Notes: generated from the sequence alone by a model not told the origin. Positions 17,010 through 26,271 are shown, counted from the first letter of the stretch. The stretch is DNA of 64,000 nucleotides from Stagnimonas aquatica (GCF_003730135.1 NZ_RJVO01000002.1:434001-498000), one strand, 5' to 3'. A program made the numbers and translations.

Positions 17010-17366
17010 ATGAGCAAGAACTACCGCGAAATCACCCGTTCGGTCTCCGCCTCGCTAGCCAAGCTCCGCGCTGACATCCCCGACGTCACCAACGGCTTCA
17101 GCGCCCTGGCGCGCGCCGCCACCCGCGAGGGCGCACTCGACGGCAAGACCAAGGAGCTGATCGCCCTGGCGCTGGGCGTGGCCGCGCACTGCGATGCCTG
17201 CATAGGCTTTCACGTGCAGGCGCTGATCCGCCTCGGGGTCCAGCGTCTGGAACTGGAGGAAGCACTGGGCATGGCCGTGTACATGGGAGGCGGCCCTTCG
17301 CTGATGTACGCCGCCGATGCATTGGCCGCCTACGAGGAGCTACTGCCGGCGGCCGCGACAGCCTGA
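17010..17366 (+). CDS. Carboxymuconolactone decarboxylase/AhpD-like protein
   Basis: A 118-residue all-helical protein. The diagnostic stretch is LIALALGVAAHCDACIGFHVQ, with the C-x-x-C redox pair and the following His. The pattern is typical of AhpD-type thiol peroxidase components and of related uncharacterised CMD proteins. It ends in a glycine-rich MGGGPSLMYAADALAAYEE segment, also a family feature. It could act in thiol-based oxidant defence or as a non-redox CMD paralogue. The neighbours do not decide between these. Confidence 0.85.
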   Translation: MSKNYREITRSVSASLAKLRADIPDVTNGFSALARAATREGALDGKTKELIALALGVAAHCDACIGFHVQALIRLGVQRLELEEALGMAVYMGGGPSLMYAADALAAYEELLPAAATA

Positions 17367-17468
17367 ACCGCGCGGATTCGGGCGGTAGGCGGTCGCGCTC
17401 AGGCCCTAGAATCAGCGGCCATGCCAGCCGGGCATCCTCCCCGGCATTCTCCTCCGAGTGCCTTCCCC

Positions 17469-19184
17469 ATGACCGCCGTGGCCCCGCACAGCAACCGGGA
17501 CAGCTGGCAGCGCATCCGCCGCGAGATGCGCGCCCTGCTGGCCTCGCCCGAAGGCGCCAGGGCGGTATGGATGTTCCTGCTGCTGATCGCCTTCCTGGCC
17601 GCGATCAGCGGCCTCAACGTGCTGATGAGCTATATCGGCCGCGACTTCATGTCGGCGATCGAGAACCGTGATCGAGGCCGCTTTCTCCGCGAAGCCTGGC
17701 TGTACGTCGGCATCTTCGGCGTCGCCACCGTCGCCGCCGTGCTCTACCGCTATCTGGAAGAGCGCCTGGGCCTGCTCTGGCGCAGCCAGCAGACCAGCCG
17801 GCTGCTGGACCGCTACCTGCGCAACCGCGCCTATTTCCACATCGAGGAGGGCGGTGGCCTCGCCAACCCCGACCAGCGCATCGCCGAGGACGTGCGCAGC
17901 TTCACCACCAGCACCCTGTCCTTCGTGCTGATGACCCTGAACGCGCTGATCACCGTGTTCGCCTTCTCCAGCGTGCTGTGGTCGATCAGCCCAAGACTGT
18001 TCGGCATCGCCGTCGCCTACGCGCTGTTCGGCTCGGCCGTGGCCAGCCTGCTCGGCCGGCGGCTGATCGGCCTCAACAGCCTGCAACTGGACAAGGAGGC
18101 CAACCTCCGCGCCGAGCTGCTGCACCTGCGCGAGAACGCCGAGCCGGTGGCCCTGCAGCACCGCGAGGAGCTGCTGCACCAGCGCCTGCTCGGGCGCCTC
18201 CAGCAACTGGTCGCCAACAGCCGGCAGATGATCGCGGTGAACCGCAACCTCGGCTTCTTCACCAACGGCTACAACTACCTGATCCAGATCATCCCGGCGC
18301 TGATCGTCGCGCCGATGTTCATGAACGAGGAAGTGAGCTTCGGCGTGGTCACCCAGTCGGCGGTGGCCTTCTCCTTCCTGATGGGCGCCTTCTCGCTGCT
18401 GGTCACCCAGTTCCAGTCGATCTCCAGCTATGCGGCGGTGGCGGCGCGCCTGGGCAAGCTGCTGGAAGCCTTCGAGCAGGCCGATGCCCCGCAGCCAACG
18501 CCGGTGGAGGTCTATTGCGAACCGCAGCGCCGTGGTCTGGCCTACGAGGGCCTGAGCCTGTACCGCCAGGACGGCGCCGCCCTGGTGCTCGACCTGAGCC
18601 TGGAAGTGCCCGCCGGCAGCCGCCTGCTGGTCCGTGCCGGCTCCGGCCACGCCAAGATCGCGCTGTTCCGCGCCAGCGCCGGCTTGATCCAGCCCGGCGC
18701 CGGTCGCATCCGCCGCCCTTGCGCCGACCAGCTGATGTTTGTGCCCGAGCGCCCCTACCTGCCGCACGGCACGCTGCGCCAGCTGCTGATGCCGGGCGGA
18801 CCCTTGGCCGCGCCGGAAGACGCGCAACTGCTGGCGCTGCTGAAACGCCTGCGGCTCGACCATCTGGTCCCCGCCGGCAGCGGCCTGGACCTGGAGCAGG
18901 ACTGGACCAACCGGCTGGGGATCGGCGAGCAGTTGCGGCTGGTACTGGCGCGGGTGCTGCTGACCCGGCCGGCGCTGGTGTTCCTGGACCGCCTGCGGGT
19001 CAGCCTCGACCCCGCCGAGCAGCGGCGCATGCTGGAGCTGCTGCACGAGTACGGGATCGGTTACCTGCTGCTGGGCAAGCCAGGCGATGCCCTGGACCTG
19101 TTCGACCAGGTGCTCGACCTCGCGCCCGACGGAAGCTGGAGCCTGCGGCCCGCGAGCGCTACCGAGCCGCCTTCCCCAGGCTGA
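17469..19184 (+). CDS. ABC transporter-like membrane protein (SbmA/YddA type) with a degenerate ATPase domain
   Basis: A 571-residue protein from ATG 17469 (an in-frame ATG at 17421 is less likely). Residues ~30-320 hold six membrane helices of the SbmA/BacA-YddA type, with SYIGRDFMSAIENRD and NPDQRIAEDVRSF. Residues ~355-560 align with an ABC ATPase, but nearly every catalytic element is changed. Walker A reads AGSGHAKI instead of G-x-x-G-x-G-K-S/T. The Q-loop reads VPERPY. The signature is LGIGEQ. Walker B VFLD is followed by R508 instead of Glu. The switch His position reads GKPGD. It probably does not hydrolyse ATP. The stop overlaps the convergent GH94 gene by 26 bp. Confidence 0.8.
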   Translation: MTAVAPHSNRDSWQRIRREMRALLASPEGARAVWMFLLLIAFLAAISGLNVLMSYIGRDFMSAIENRDRGRFLREAWLYVGIFGVATVAAVLYRYLEERLGLLWRSQQTSRLLDRYLRNRAYFHIEEGGGLANPDQRIAEDVRSFTTSTLSFVLMTLNALITVFAFSSVLWSISPRLFGIAVAYALFGSAVASLLGRRLIGLNSLQLDKEANLRAELLHLRENAEPVALQHREELLHQRLLGRLQQLVANSRQMIAVNRNLGFFTNGYNYLIQIIPALIVAPMFMNEEVSFGVVTQSAVAFSFLMGAFSLLVTQFQSISSYAAVAARLGKLLEAFEQADAPQPTPVEVYCEPQRRGLAYEGLSLYRQDGAALVLDLSLEVPAGSRLLVRAGSGHAKIALFRASAGLIQPGAGRIRRPCADQLMFVPERPYLPHGTLRQLLMPGGPLAAPEDAQLLALLKRLRLDHLVPAGSGLDLEQDWTNRLGIGEQLRLVLARVLLTRPALVFLDRLRVSLDPAEQRRMLELLHEYGIGYLLLGKPGDALDLFDQVLDLAPDGSWSLRPASATEPPSPG

Positions 19185-22100
19185 GCCGCAGCCGGTGCCG
19201 GCCGGCAGCCAGCGGCAGTCGCAAGCCATCCGGCGTCAGTGACAGCGGCTCGCCATCCAGTTCGGCGGCGATCACCGTCTCGGCGCAGCGCTCCGGATTT
19301 TCGACGCGGATGTGGTACTCGCCGCCGCTGGTCGGGTGCCGGTAGTCCAGCGTGTAGCCGGGCCAGTCGTCCGGCACGCAGGGCGCAAGGCGCAGCCACT
19401 GGCCCTGCTCGATGCTCAGGCCCAGCACCGACTCCACCGCCACCCGCCAGGCCCAGCCGGCGGAGCCGGTGTACCAGGTCCAGCCGCCACGGCCGATGTG
19501 CGGCGTAGCACCGTAGATGTCGGCGGCGATTACATAGGGCTCGACCCGGTAGCGCGCCTGCGCGGCGGCGTCGCGGCTGTGCCAGAGCGGGCTCAGTCGG
19601 GTGAGCAGCAGCGCAGCGCGCTCGCGGCGGCCGAGCTTGGCGAGTGCGGCCACCATCCAGCAGGCGGCGTGGGTGTACTGACCGCCGTTCTCGCGCACGC
19701 CGGCGACATAGCCCTTGATGTAACCGGGATCTTCCGGGGTATCGACGAAGGGCGGCGTCAGCAGCCGCAGCAGGCCGGCCTCCTCGTCGATCAACTGCGC
19801 CTCGGCGGCGTCCATGGCCTGCGCGGCACGCTCGGCCGGCGCCGCGCCGGAGAGCACCGCCCAGGCCTGCGCCAGGCCGTCGATGCGGCATTCGGCAGCG
19901 TCGTGGCTGCCCATGACGCTGCCGTTGTCGTAGTAGGCGCGACGGTACCAGGCGCCGTCCCAGCCGGCGTCGTTGACTGCCGCTTGCAGCGCCTCGCGAT
20001 GCGCGCGATAGCGCGCCGCACGCGGCGAGTCACCACGCGCCTCGGCGAGCGGCGCGAACTCGCCAAGGATGGCGTAGAGGAAAAACCCCATCCACACGCT
20101 CTCGCCACGGCCCTCGCGGCCGACGCGGTTCATGCCGTCATTCCAGTCGCCGGTGCCCATCAGCGGCAGGCCGTGGGCGCCGACCGCCAGCGAGCGGTCC
20201 AGCGCCCGGCAGCAGTGTTCGTAGAGGCTGGCGCTGCCAGCCTCGCCGGGCGCGAGGTAGTTCTCGTCCTCGCCCGGCTTCAGCGGTGGCGCTTGCAGCA
20301 GCCGGCAAGGCTCGTCGAGCAGGCCCATGTCGCCGGTGGCGCGCAGGTAGCCGGCGGTGACCTGCGGCAGCCAGAGCAGGTCGTCGGCGAAGCGGGTGCG
20401 CAGGCCCGAGGCCAGCGGCGGCTCGTGCCACCAGTGCAGCACATCGCCCTCGACGAACTGCTGGCGGGCGTGCAGCAGGATCTGGCTGCGGGTCAGCTCC
20501 GGCCACAGCAGGCTCAGGTTGCCGGCGTCCTGCAACTGGTCGCGAAAGCCGTAGGCGCCGCTGGACTGGTAGTAGGCGCTGCGCGCCCAGATGCGGCAGG
20601 CCAGCGCCTGGTAAGGCAGCCAGCCGTTGACCAGATGGTCGATCTCCGGCGAGGGCGTCCGCACTGCCAGGCCGGAGAGGCTCTGGCGCCACCAGGCGCG
20701 CACCTCGTCCTCGGCGGCGCGCAGCGCGGCCGGGGTGCCATAGCTGGCGGTCAGCGACTCGAAGGCCTCGGCGTCAGCGGCCTCGCCCAGCAGCAGGCAG
20801 AACTCGGCACTCTCTCCAGCTTCCAGGCGGAAGCGCAGGCGCTGCGCGAAGCAGGCGTCCAGGCCCTCGCCATGTCGGCCGTCGAGCGCCGGCTCGCGCA
20901 AGGCCTGCGGACGCCGCGCGCTACCCAAGGGGCCGATGAAGCTGGCACGGTCAGCGGTGGAATCGCGCGCCTGCACGGTGACGCCTTCGGCGAGCAGACC
21001 GGCGTAGACGACAGCGCCGGCGAAGGCGCCGCTGCCGGTCTGCGCCGCGCACAGCCACTCGCCAGCCGGCCAGCTACGGATCGCCCCGGCCGCCGGCGGC
21101 AGCGTGCCCAGCACCAGTTGCTGGTAGCCGAACAGCGAGAGTTCTCTCGCGACATTGCCGTGGTTGCGAAGTTGCAGGCGCAGGCACTTGAGCGGCGCCT
21201 GGCGGGCGACGAAGGCGGTGACGGTCTGCTCCAAGTCCTCGAAGCGCGACTGGTAGCGGCTGTAACCGTAGCCGTGCGCGACCGCGTAGTCGCAGGCCGC
21301 CGGCACCGGGCCGGGCAGCGGCGACCAATAGGCGCCGCTGGTCTCGTCGCGCAGGTACAGGGCCTCGCCATGCGGGTCCGAGACCGGGTCGTTGGACCAG
21401 GGCGTGAGCCGGTTGGCCTGGCTGTTGCGCGCCCAGGTCGCACCGGCGCCGGTCTCGCTGACCAGGCCGCCGAACTGCTCGTTGGCGAGCACATTGATCC
21501 AGGGCATGGGCGGCCGTTGCAGGCCGTCGCCGCGCCAGGGCAGGTGGATGTGGTACTCGCTGCCGTCGGCGCTCAGGCCGGAACGCAGCGGCGGTTGTTC
21601 GGGCGACGGCGGCAGCCAGGCCGGCGCGAGCTGCACCTGCGCGGCGATGGCCGCGAGTTGCTCCGGCGCACCGGCGACGCCGAACAGGAACTCCAGCTCG
21701 CGGCTCTCGCCCGGCGCCAGTTCCAGCGTGGTGGCGAGGCTGAACACCGGGTCCAGCACATTGCCGACGCTGCCACGCAAATCCAGGGCCGGCGCCGCGA
21801 CATCGCGGCCACGGCCGAGAAAGCGGCAGCGGTCGGTCTCCCAGCGCTGCAAGGGCGCGCCCAGCAGGGCGTGAAAGAGGGTCGGCCAGGTTTCACCCTG
21901 GCCGCGCGGACGCCGCCGCGCCAGCAGCAGACGGCCGCCCTCGGCCAGCTCGGTCTGCACGAACAGTTTGAGAAAAGCCGGATGGCCGAGATCGGCCCCA
22001 CGGTGCGCCAGGGCGATCTCGATGTAGCTGCTCACCTCGATACGCCGGCGCTGCGCCGACGGGTTGTGCAGGCGCAAACGCCGCCGCTCGTGGCTGCCGT

Positions 22101-22419
22101 CGGCGGCCAGCTCGACCGAGAGGCGGCTGACGATGCCCTGCTCCTCGCGCTCCATACACAGGCGCCCGGCCTCGGCCTCCACGGCGTAGCGGCTGGGCGC
22201 GCCCGGCACCGGCTGGCGGCTAGCCGACCACAGCGCGCCGCTGTCGGCGTCGCGCAGGTAGATGTAGCTGCCGTGGGCGTCTTCCAGCGCGTCGCCCGGC
22301 CAGCGGTTGAGCGCCAGGCCACGCCATTCCGACAGGCCGCCACCCGCAGCGCTGAGCTGCAACTGGTAGTCGCCGGCGCGCAGCGTCCACGCGGTGGGTT
22401 GTTCTGGGCTGGGGTTCAT
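19159..22419 (-). CDS. GH94-family glycoside phosphorylase-type protein (NdvB C-terminal-like)
   Basis: A 1086-residue protein without a signal peptide. Two beta-supersandwich modules (around residues 10-250 and 285-520; note the repeated GSYIYLRD/GEALYLRD motifs) precede an (alpha/alpha)6 barrel. The catalytic region at ~755-765 reads GTGDWNDGMNRVG, containing the family's acid D-W-N-D, and QYTHAACW and GWTWYTGSAGWAWR follow. Sequence and layout match the C-terminal part of cyclic beta-1,2-glucan synthase (NdvB) but without its membrane glycosyltransferase. A soluble beta-glucan (possibly beta-1,2) phosphorylase is my inference. ATG 22419 overlaps the upstream stop (ATGA). Confidence 0.85.
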   Translation of the reverse strand: MNPSPEQPTAWTLRAGDYQLQLSAAGGGLSEWRGLALNRWPGDALEDAHGSYIYLRDADSGALWSASRQPVPGAPSRYAVEAEAGRLCMEREEQGIVSRLSVELAADGSHERRRLRLHNPSAQRRRIEVSSYIEIALAHRGADLGHPAFLKLFVQTELAEGGRLLLARRRPRGQGETWPTLFHALLGAPLQRWETDRCRFLGRGRDVAAPALDLRGSVGNVLDPVFSLATTLELAPGESRELEFLFGVAGAPEQLAAIAAQVQLAPAWLPPSPEQPPLRSGLSADGSEYHIHLPWRGDGLQRPPMPWINVLANEQFGGLVSETGAGATWARNSQANRLTPWSNDPVSDPHGEALYLRDETSGAYWSPLPGPVPAACDYAVAHGYGYSRYQSRFEDLEQTVTAFVARQAPLKCLRLQLRNHGNVARELSLFGYQQLVLGTLPPAAGAIRSWPAGEWLCAAQTGSGAFAGAVVYAGLLAEGVTVQARDSTADRASFIGPLGSARRPQALREPALDGRHGEGLDACFAQRLRFRLEAGESAEFCLLLGEAADAEAFESLTASYGTPAALRAAEDEVRAWWRQSLSGLAVRTPSPEIDHLVNGWLPYQALACRIWARSAYYQSSGAYGFRDQLQDAGNLSLLWPELTRSQILLHARQQFVEGDVLHWWHEPPLASGLRTRFADDLLWLPQVTAGYLRATGDMGLLDEPCRLLQAPPLKPGEDENYLAPGEAGSASLYEHCCRALDRSLAVGAHGLPLMGTGDWNDGMNRVGREGRGESVWMGFFLYAILGEFAPLAEARGDSPRAARYRAHREALQAAVNDAGWDGAWYRRAYYDNGSVMGSHDAAECRIDGLAQAWAVLSGAAPAERAAQAMDAAEAQLIDEEAGLLRLLTPPFVDTPEDPGYIKGYVAGVRENGGQYTHAACWMVAALAKLGRRERAALLLTRLSPLWHSRDAAAQARYRVEPYVIAADIYGATPHIGRGGWTWYTGSAGWAWRVAVESVLGLSIEQGQWLRLAPCVPDDWPGYTLDYRHPTSGGEYHIRVENPERCAETVIAAELDGEPLSLTPDGLRLPLAAGRHRLRLSLGKAAR

Positions 22420-25403
22420 CGCGCATCTCCGGGCGTGGTCTCGATGCGCACGCGGCAGGGGTTGGAATAGTGGTTGGGACGGGTGTCGAGCCGCACCGAC
22501 TCGTGATCGTGCTCGCGCCAGACCGCGCCATCGACCCAGACGGCGTGGATGGCGCCGGGCAGCGGCGGCCGCAGGCTGAGACGGCCGCCGGTCTCGATCT
22601 CGAATTCCAGGCTGTGCGGCCCGGTGCGCCGCAAGGCGTAGCGCAGCGGCCCGCAGACGCTCGGCGCCGGGCCGAAGCGGACGCCCTCGCCCTCAAGCCA
22701 TTCCGGCGCCAGGCCGGCGGCCAGCACCAGGCCCTGGTCGTCGGGCTGCTCGTAGACGTAGAGGCTGCGCAGGGCCAGCACATATTCGGCGGCGATCCAG
22801 GCATGCGGCAGATCGCCGAGATGGCCGGGCGAGCGCGGATCGCGCCAGATGATTTCCGGCCACTGATTCCAGGCGACGGGCTGGCGCTCGGCGAGGAAGT
22901 AGCGCAGCAGCTCCAGCGCCTGCGCGCGCCGGCCCAGGCGTACCAGGGCGCTGATGATGCGGATCTGGTAGGGCGAGTAGTTGGCGCCGTCCTGGCGGCC
23001 CTCGCGCTGGCGCTGCCAGCCTTGCAGATAGCGGTCGAAGGTCTGCTCCAGCGCCGCACGGTCCAGCGCCTCCGGCAGGCCCAGGAGCTGCACCGCGTTG
23101 GCGGTGGCGGTGGGGTCGAAGTCGGCCAGCTCCAGGCTGGCCGGCAGGTAGTCCAGCCCGCGCTCGACGCGGGTCCGCGCCAGCGAGGAAAACAGGCTGT
23201 GGCCGAAGCGCGCCTGCAAGGCCTGCCAGCGCTGCGCCAGCGCGGCCTCGCCACGGCGCTCGGCCAGAGACACCGCGTCGCCCAAGCCACGCAGCGCCCA
23301 GAAGTCGTCCCAGTAGGCATGCACCGGCTGCGCCAGATAGCCCTCGTGGCTGGCCGAGATCGGCAGCAGGCCGGTGCCGTCGAGCAGGCCGGCGATGCAG
23401 TCCACGGTGCGCTGCACCGCCGGCCAGAGTTCGTCCAGCAAGCCCGCCTCGCCGCCGTGGCGCTGGTGGTCGGCGATCAAGGCCAGCCACTGGCCGTGGC
23501 TGTCGTGTTCGACCAGCCAGTCCGGGCCTTCGCGATCCACGCAGCAGGGCACGAAACCGTCGGCGCGCTGATAGGGCGCGTACCAGCGGATGAACGCGCC
23601 CACCTCGGCGACACAGCCCATGCGCAGCAGCGCCGCACTCATGGTCGCGCCGTCGCGGATCCAGGAGCGCCTGTAGCGGCGCGGCCCCGCCTGCAGCGCC
23701 GGGCCGTCGCGGCAGATCAGGATGTGGGCACTGGCGCTGCGGGCGACGCGGATCGCCTCCGCGCCCCAGCCCGGCGCCTGCCAGGGCTGGCGCCCGAGCT
23801 TGTCGGCCCAGTCGGTGGTGCCCTGCCGGGCTTCTTCCTCGCTGGCCGGCAGCCCCAGCACCTCGACCGTGGCACTGCCGCGCGCCGGCACCTGCAAGTC
23901 GTAGCGCAGGGCGCCATTGGCATAGCCGCTGCGATCCGCGACATGGTCGTCGGTCGGCAACTGGCCCTGCGCCAGCAGATCGGTGATTGGGCCCTCGTCG
24001 AAGCTCAGCACGCCGAAGCCGATGGGGCGCTGCACCACGCGCAGGCGCGGCCGGCCGTTGACCGCAATCACGCCACGCCGCCAGTCGAGCCTGCGGATCG
24101 GGCTGACGCCGCCGAGCCCCCGGAAGCGCTGCCAGGGCGGCGTCACCTGGTAGGGCCGCAGCAGCAGGAACAGCCGCGCGGCCAGCAGTTCCGGCCCGAG
24201 GTTGTCGAAGCGGTAGGACAGCCGCAGCTCGCCACCGGCCTGCATCTCCAGCGCCAGGTGCAGGCGCCAGTCCTCGGCGCTCCAGCTCACCGCCGGCTGC
24301 GGTTGCCAGCCGTCCTTGAGGCTGTGATGAACCTGGACATCCGCCCAGGTGTAGAGGCGGCCACGCAGCCAGAGCATGGGCTCGACCGTGCAGGAGCCGG
24401 CGTCGAGTTCGACCAGCCCTTCCTCGTTGACCAGGGCGCACTGGCGGCCCTGGCCGCTGCCGATGGGCGTCCACAGGCTCTGCTCGCGCAGCAGCCAGCG
24501 CGGGAACCGGCCACGCGGCTCGGTCTGGGCTCGGCGATGCCAGTAGTCGTCGATGGAGCGCAGATCGTCCGGCGGCAGCACCTGCATGCGCAAACCGGCG
24601 CAGGCTTCGTCCAGTTCCAGCCGCAGATAGCGCAGCCGCGCATGCGGCAGATGCAGCAGGCTGTAGCGACCGCCGGCCTTGCGCGCGACATGCAGGCGCG
24701 ACCAGCGCCGCCCATCGCGCGAGCCGAGCAGGCGGTAACCGCTGGCGGGCGCGCCGTGCAGCCAGTCGATCCTCACGCCGCCCAACGGCCGCGTGGTGCC
24801 GGCGTCGAGTTGCAGCCAGGGCCGCGCATCGCCTGGGCTGGGCCACCAGCCGGCCGGCTCCAGCGCCTGGGCGCCGGCGTGGCCGGCCTCGGCGCTGGAG
24901 CACTCCACCAGCCAGGGCTCCGGCGCGCTGGTGTCGATGATCTCCAGCTCGCTGAGCCAGAGCCGGCCGGCACCGCCCTCGCCCGCCACCAGCGCGATCT
25001 CGATGGCGCCCAGCTCGCCCAGCTTGCCGCCACCGGCCGGACCCCAGGCGTACTCCAGCTCATGGCTCGCCAGTTGATAGCGACGGCCACGCGCCGACGG
25101 CCGCTGCGCCTTGAGCACCCGCCGCCAGACGTTGTGATTGCTGGCATCGACCAGCTTCACTTCCAGATCATTCGCCGCGCCGCTGCCGCGCAGGCGGAAG
25201 CGCAGCGCGTAGCGCGACGGCATCGGCCGCCGCCAGTCGCAGCGCGCCACCACGAAGCCGGCCTGGCCCCTGAAGTCATAGTCCAATCGCAAGGCCGGAC
25301 GCGCCCCGACCCGCTGCGCGGTCAGGGTCAGCGTTTGCTGCCCGGAGCAGATTGGCCGCCACTCCAGCGAGGGGCTCGGTAGCGCGGGAAGTTCGCGATT
25401 CAT
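22416..25403 (-). CDS. Large discoidin-domain carbohydrate-active protein, GH94 partner
   Basis: A 995-residue protein from ATG 25403 (an in-frame GTG at 25439 abuts a palindromic operator, so ATG is preferred). The N-terminal ~180 residues look like a carbohydrate-binding sandwich. Residues ~190-290 resemble an F5/8 (discoidin) domain (WLQLDAGTTRPLGGVRIDWL). Then come a beta domain and a C-terminal (alpha/alpha)-barrel with RRSWIRDGATMSAALLRMG near residue 580 and NYSPYQIRIISALVRLG, like GH15/GH63-type clan enzymes. There is no signal peptide. Tight coupling to the GH94 gene implies one pathway for glucan breakdown or remodelling. The exact reaction is unknown. Confidence 0.75.
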   Translation of the reverse strand: MNRELPALPSPSLEWRPICSGQQTLTLTAQRVGARPALRLDYDFRGQAGFVVARCDWRRPMPSRYALRFRLRGSGAANDLEVKLVDASNHNVWRRVLKAQRPSARGRRYQLASHELEYAWGPAGGGKLGELGAIEIALVAGEGGAGRLWLSELEIIDTSAPEPWLVECSSAEAGHAGAQALEPAGWWPSPGDARPWLQLDAGTTRPLGGVRIDWLHGAPASGYRLLGSRDGRRWSRLHVARKAGGRYSLLHLPHARLRYLRLELDEACAGLRMQVLPPDDLRSIDDYWHRRAQTEPRGRFPRWLLREQSLWTPIGSGQGRQCALVNEEGLVELDAGSCTVEPMLWLRGRLYTWADVQVHHSLKDGWQPQPAVSWSAEDWRLHLALEMQAGGELRLSYRFDNLGPELLAARLFLLLRPYQVTPPWQRFRGLGGVSPIRRLDWRRGVIAVNGRPRLRVVQRPIGFGVLSFDEGPITDLLAQGQLPTDDHVADRSGYANGALRYDLQVPARGSATVEVLGLPASEEEARQGTTDWADKLGRQPWQAPGWGAEAIRVARSASAHILICRDGPALQAGPRRYRRSWIRDGATMSAALLRMGCVAEVGAFIRWYAPYQRADGFVPCCVDREGPDWLVEHDSHGQWLALIADHQRHGGEAGLLDELWPAVQRTVDCIAGLLDGTGLLPISASHEGYLAQPVHAYWDDFWALRGLGDAVSLAERRGEAALAQRWQALQARFGHSLFSSLARTRVERGLDYLPASLELADFDPTATANAVQLLGLPEALDRAALEQTFDRYLQGWQRQREGRQDGANYSPYQIRIISALVRLGRRAQALELLRYFLAERQPVAWNQWPEIIWRDPRSPGHLGDLPHAWIAAEYVLALRSLYVYEQPDDQGLVLAAGLAPEWLEGEGVRFGPAPSVCGPLRYALRRTGPHSLEFEIETGGRLSLRPPLPGAIHAVWVDGAVWREHDHESVRLDTRPNHYSNPCRVRIETTPGDAR

Positions 25404-25438
25404 GGCGAGGAGTTTCCGGCGCTGGTGATCGGCTGCCA

Positions 25439-25452
25439 CTGACCCGGGTCAA
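25439..25452. promoter_or_regulatory. FNR/CRP-type palindrome upstream of the glucan-enzyme pair
   Basis: Read on the minus strand this is TTGAC-CCGG-GTCAG, differing from a perfect palindrome at one outer base. It lies about 36 bp before ATG 25403. Its arms match those at 16504. Confidence 0.4.
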
Positions 25453-25516
25453 CAGAGCAGGGGCTGCGCCGAGACCTCCAACCGAGGACGCAATCGGCGG
25501 GGATGATGATGGCGGC

Positions 25517-25981
25517 TCAGACCGCCTGCGCCGCCGCCACCGCTGCGCCGCAAGCCTCAAAGCAGGCTTTGCAGAAGGCGTGATGCTCGATGTGCGGCTT
25601 GCAGGCGTCCATGCAAGCCTGCATGGCCGGGATCGCCGCCTTGGCGAAGACCGGCGCCTGATCGGATTCAAGACGGGCCAGACGGGCCACGGCCGGGCAG
25701 ATGGCATCGCAAGCCAGGGAGGTCTTCAGACAGTCCCCCATCATCGTGTCGCCCTCGGCGAGCAGACGCTGGCAGTGCGAGACGCATTCGGTGGCAGTGC
25801 CAGCGCAGCTAGCGAAGGCCTGCGCCAGTGCCGCATAGCGGCCGGTGCCAGCGCCGACACCGTGATGGCCGGGATGGTCGGCGGCCGCAGGCTTGCTGAC
25901 CTTCTCTTTCCCCGCATGCGCCAGGCTGCTGGCAGTAGCGGCGGCGGCGAACAGGCCGAGGGTGAAATCGCGACGTTGCAT
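25517..25981 (-). CDS. Tat-exported Csp1-like copper storage protein (Cys-rich four-helix bundle)
   Basis: A 154-residue protein from ATG 25981 with GGAG upstream. It begins with a twin-arginine signal (MQRRDFTLGLF, then an Ala-rich core and AHA cleavage site). The mature part is helical with 11 cysteines spaced to face a bundle core: SCAG, ECVSHC, DCLKTSLACDAIC, ACMDAC, FCKACFEAC. This matches the DUF326/Csp family, in which the core thiolates hold many Cu(I) ions. A His-rich linker after the signal (DHPGHHGVG) may also bind metal. It probably sequesters copper in the periplasm. No copper regulator or pump is adjacent. Confidence 0.85.
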   Translation of the reverse strand: MQRRDFTLGLFAAAATASSLAHAGKEKVSKPAAADHPGHHGVGAGTGRYAALAQAFASCAGTATECVSHCQRLLAEGDTMMGDCLKTSLACDAICPAVARLARLESDQAPVFAKAAIPAMQACMDACKPHIEHHAFCKACFEACGAAVAAAQAV

Positions 25982-26195
25982 GGAGGCGCTCCAATGGCGG
26001 GATCTGCGTGCCGACCATGCTCCCACAAACCACAGGCATCAGAGCAGACAGCAAAATCCCCAGCAGGACCGACGCCAAGACAGGCCCGCCAAGGCCTGAA
26101 GCGATGGCACGAAGCAGTCACGGCGAACGAATTCGCCGCACTCCCCATGCGTTTACGTCACGGGAAGAAGTCTTTTGGCATCAAGGAGTTAAAAG

Positions 26196-26271
26196 TGGTG
26201 GCCGGGGACGGAATCGAACCGCCGACACGGGGATTTTCAATCCCCTGCTCTACCGACTGAGCTACCCGGCC
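26196..26271 (-). tRNA. tRNA-Phe (GAA)
   Basis: A 76-nt cloverleaf with encoded CCA. The acceptor is GGCCGGG/CCCGGCC, the D-arm is GCTCAGTCGGTAGAGC, the anticodon arm is GGGGA-TTGAAAA-TCCCC (anticodon GAA), and the T-loop is GTTCGATTC. Discriminator A precedes CCA. Confidence 0.97.

Noticed and set aside
19312..25382. Two ~1000-codon plus-strand frames opposite the GH94 and discoidin genes
   Set aside because: Same antisense GC artefact; low-complexity composition and no motifs, while the minus-strand frames carry clear catalytic motifs.
25439..25452. Class II promoter at this palindrome for the glucan-enzyme operon
   Set aside because: The -41.5 geometry would place the -10 box at GAAACT and the start directly at the ATG; too weak to call more than an operator-like site.
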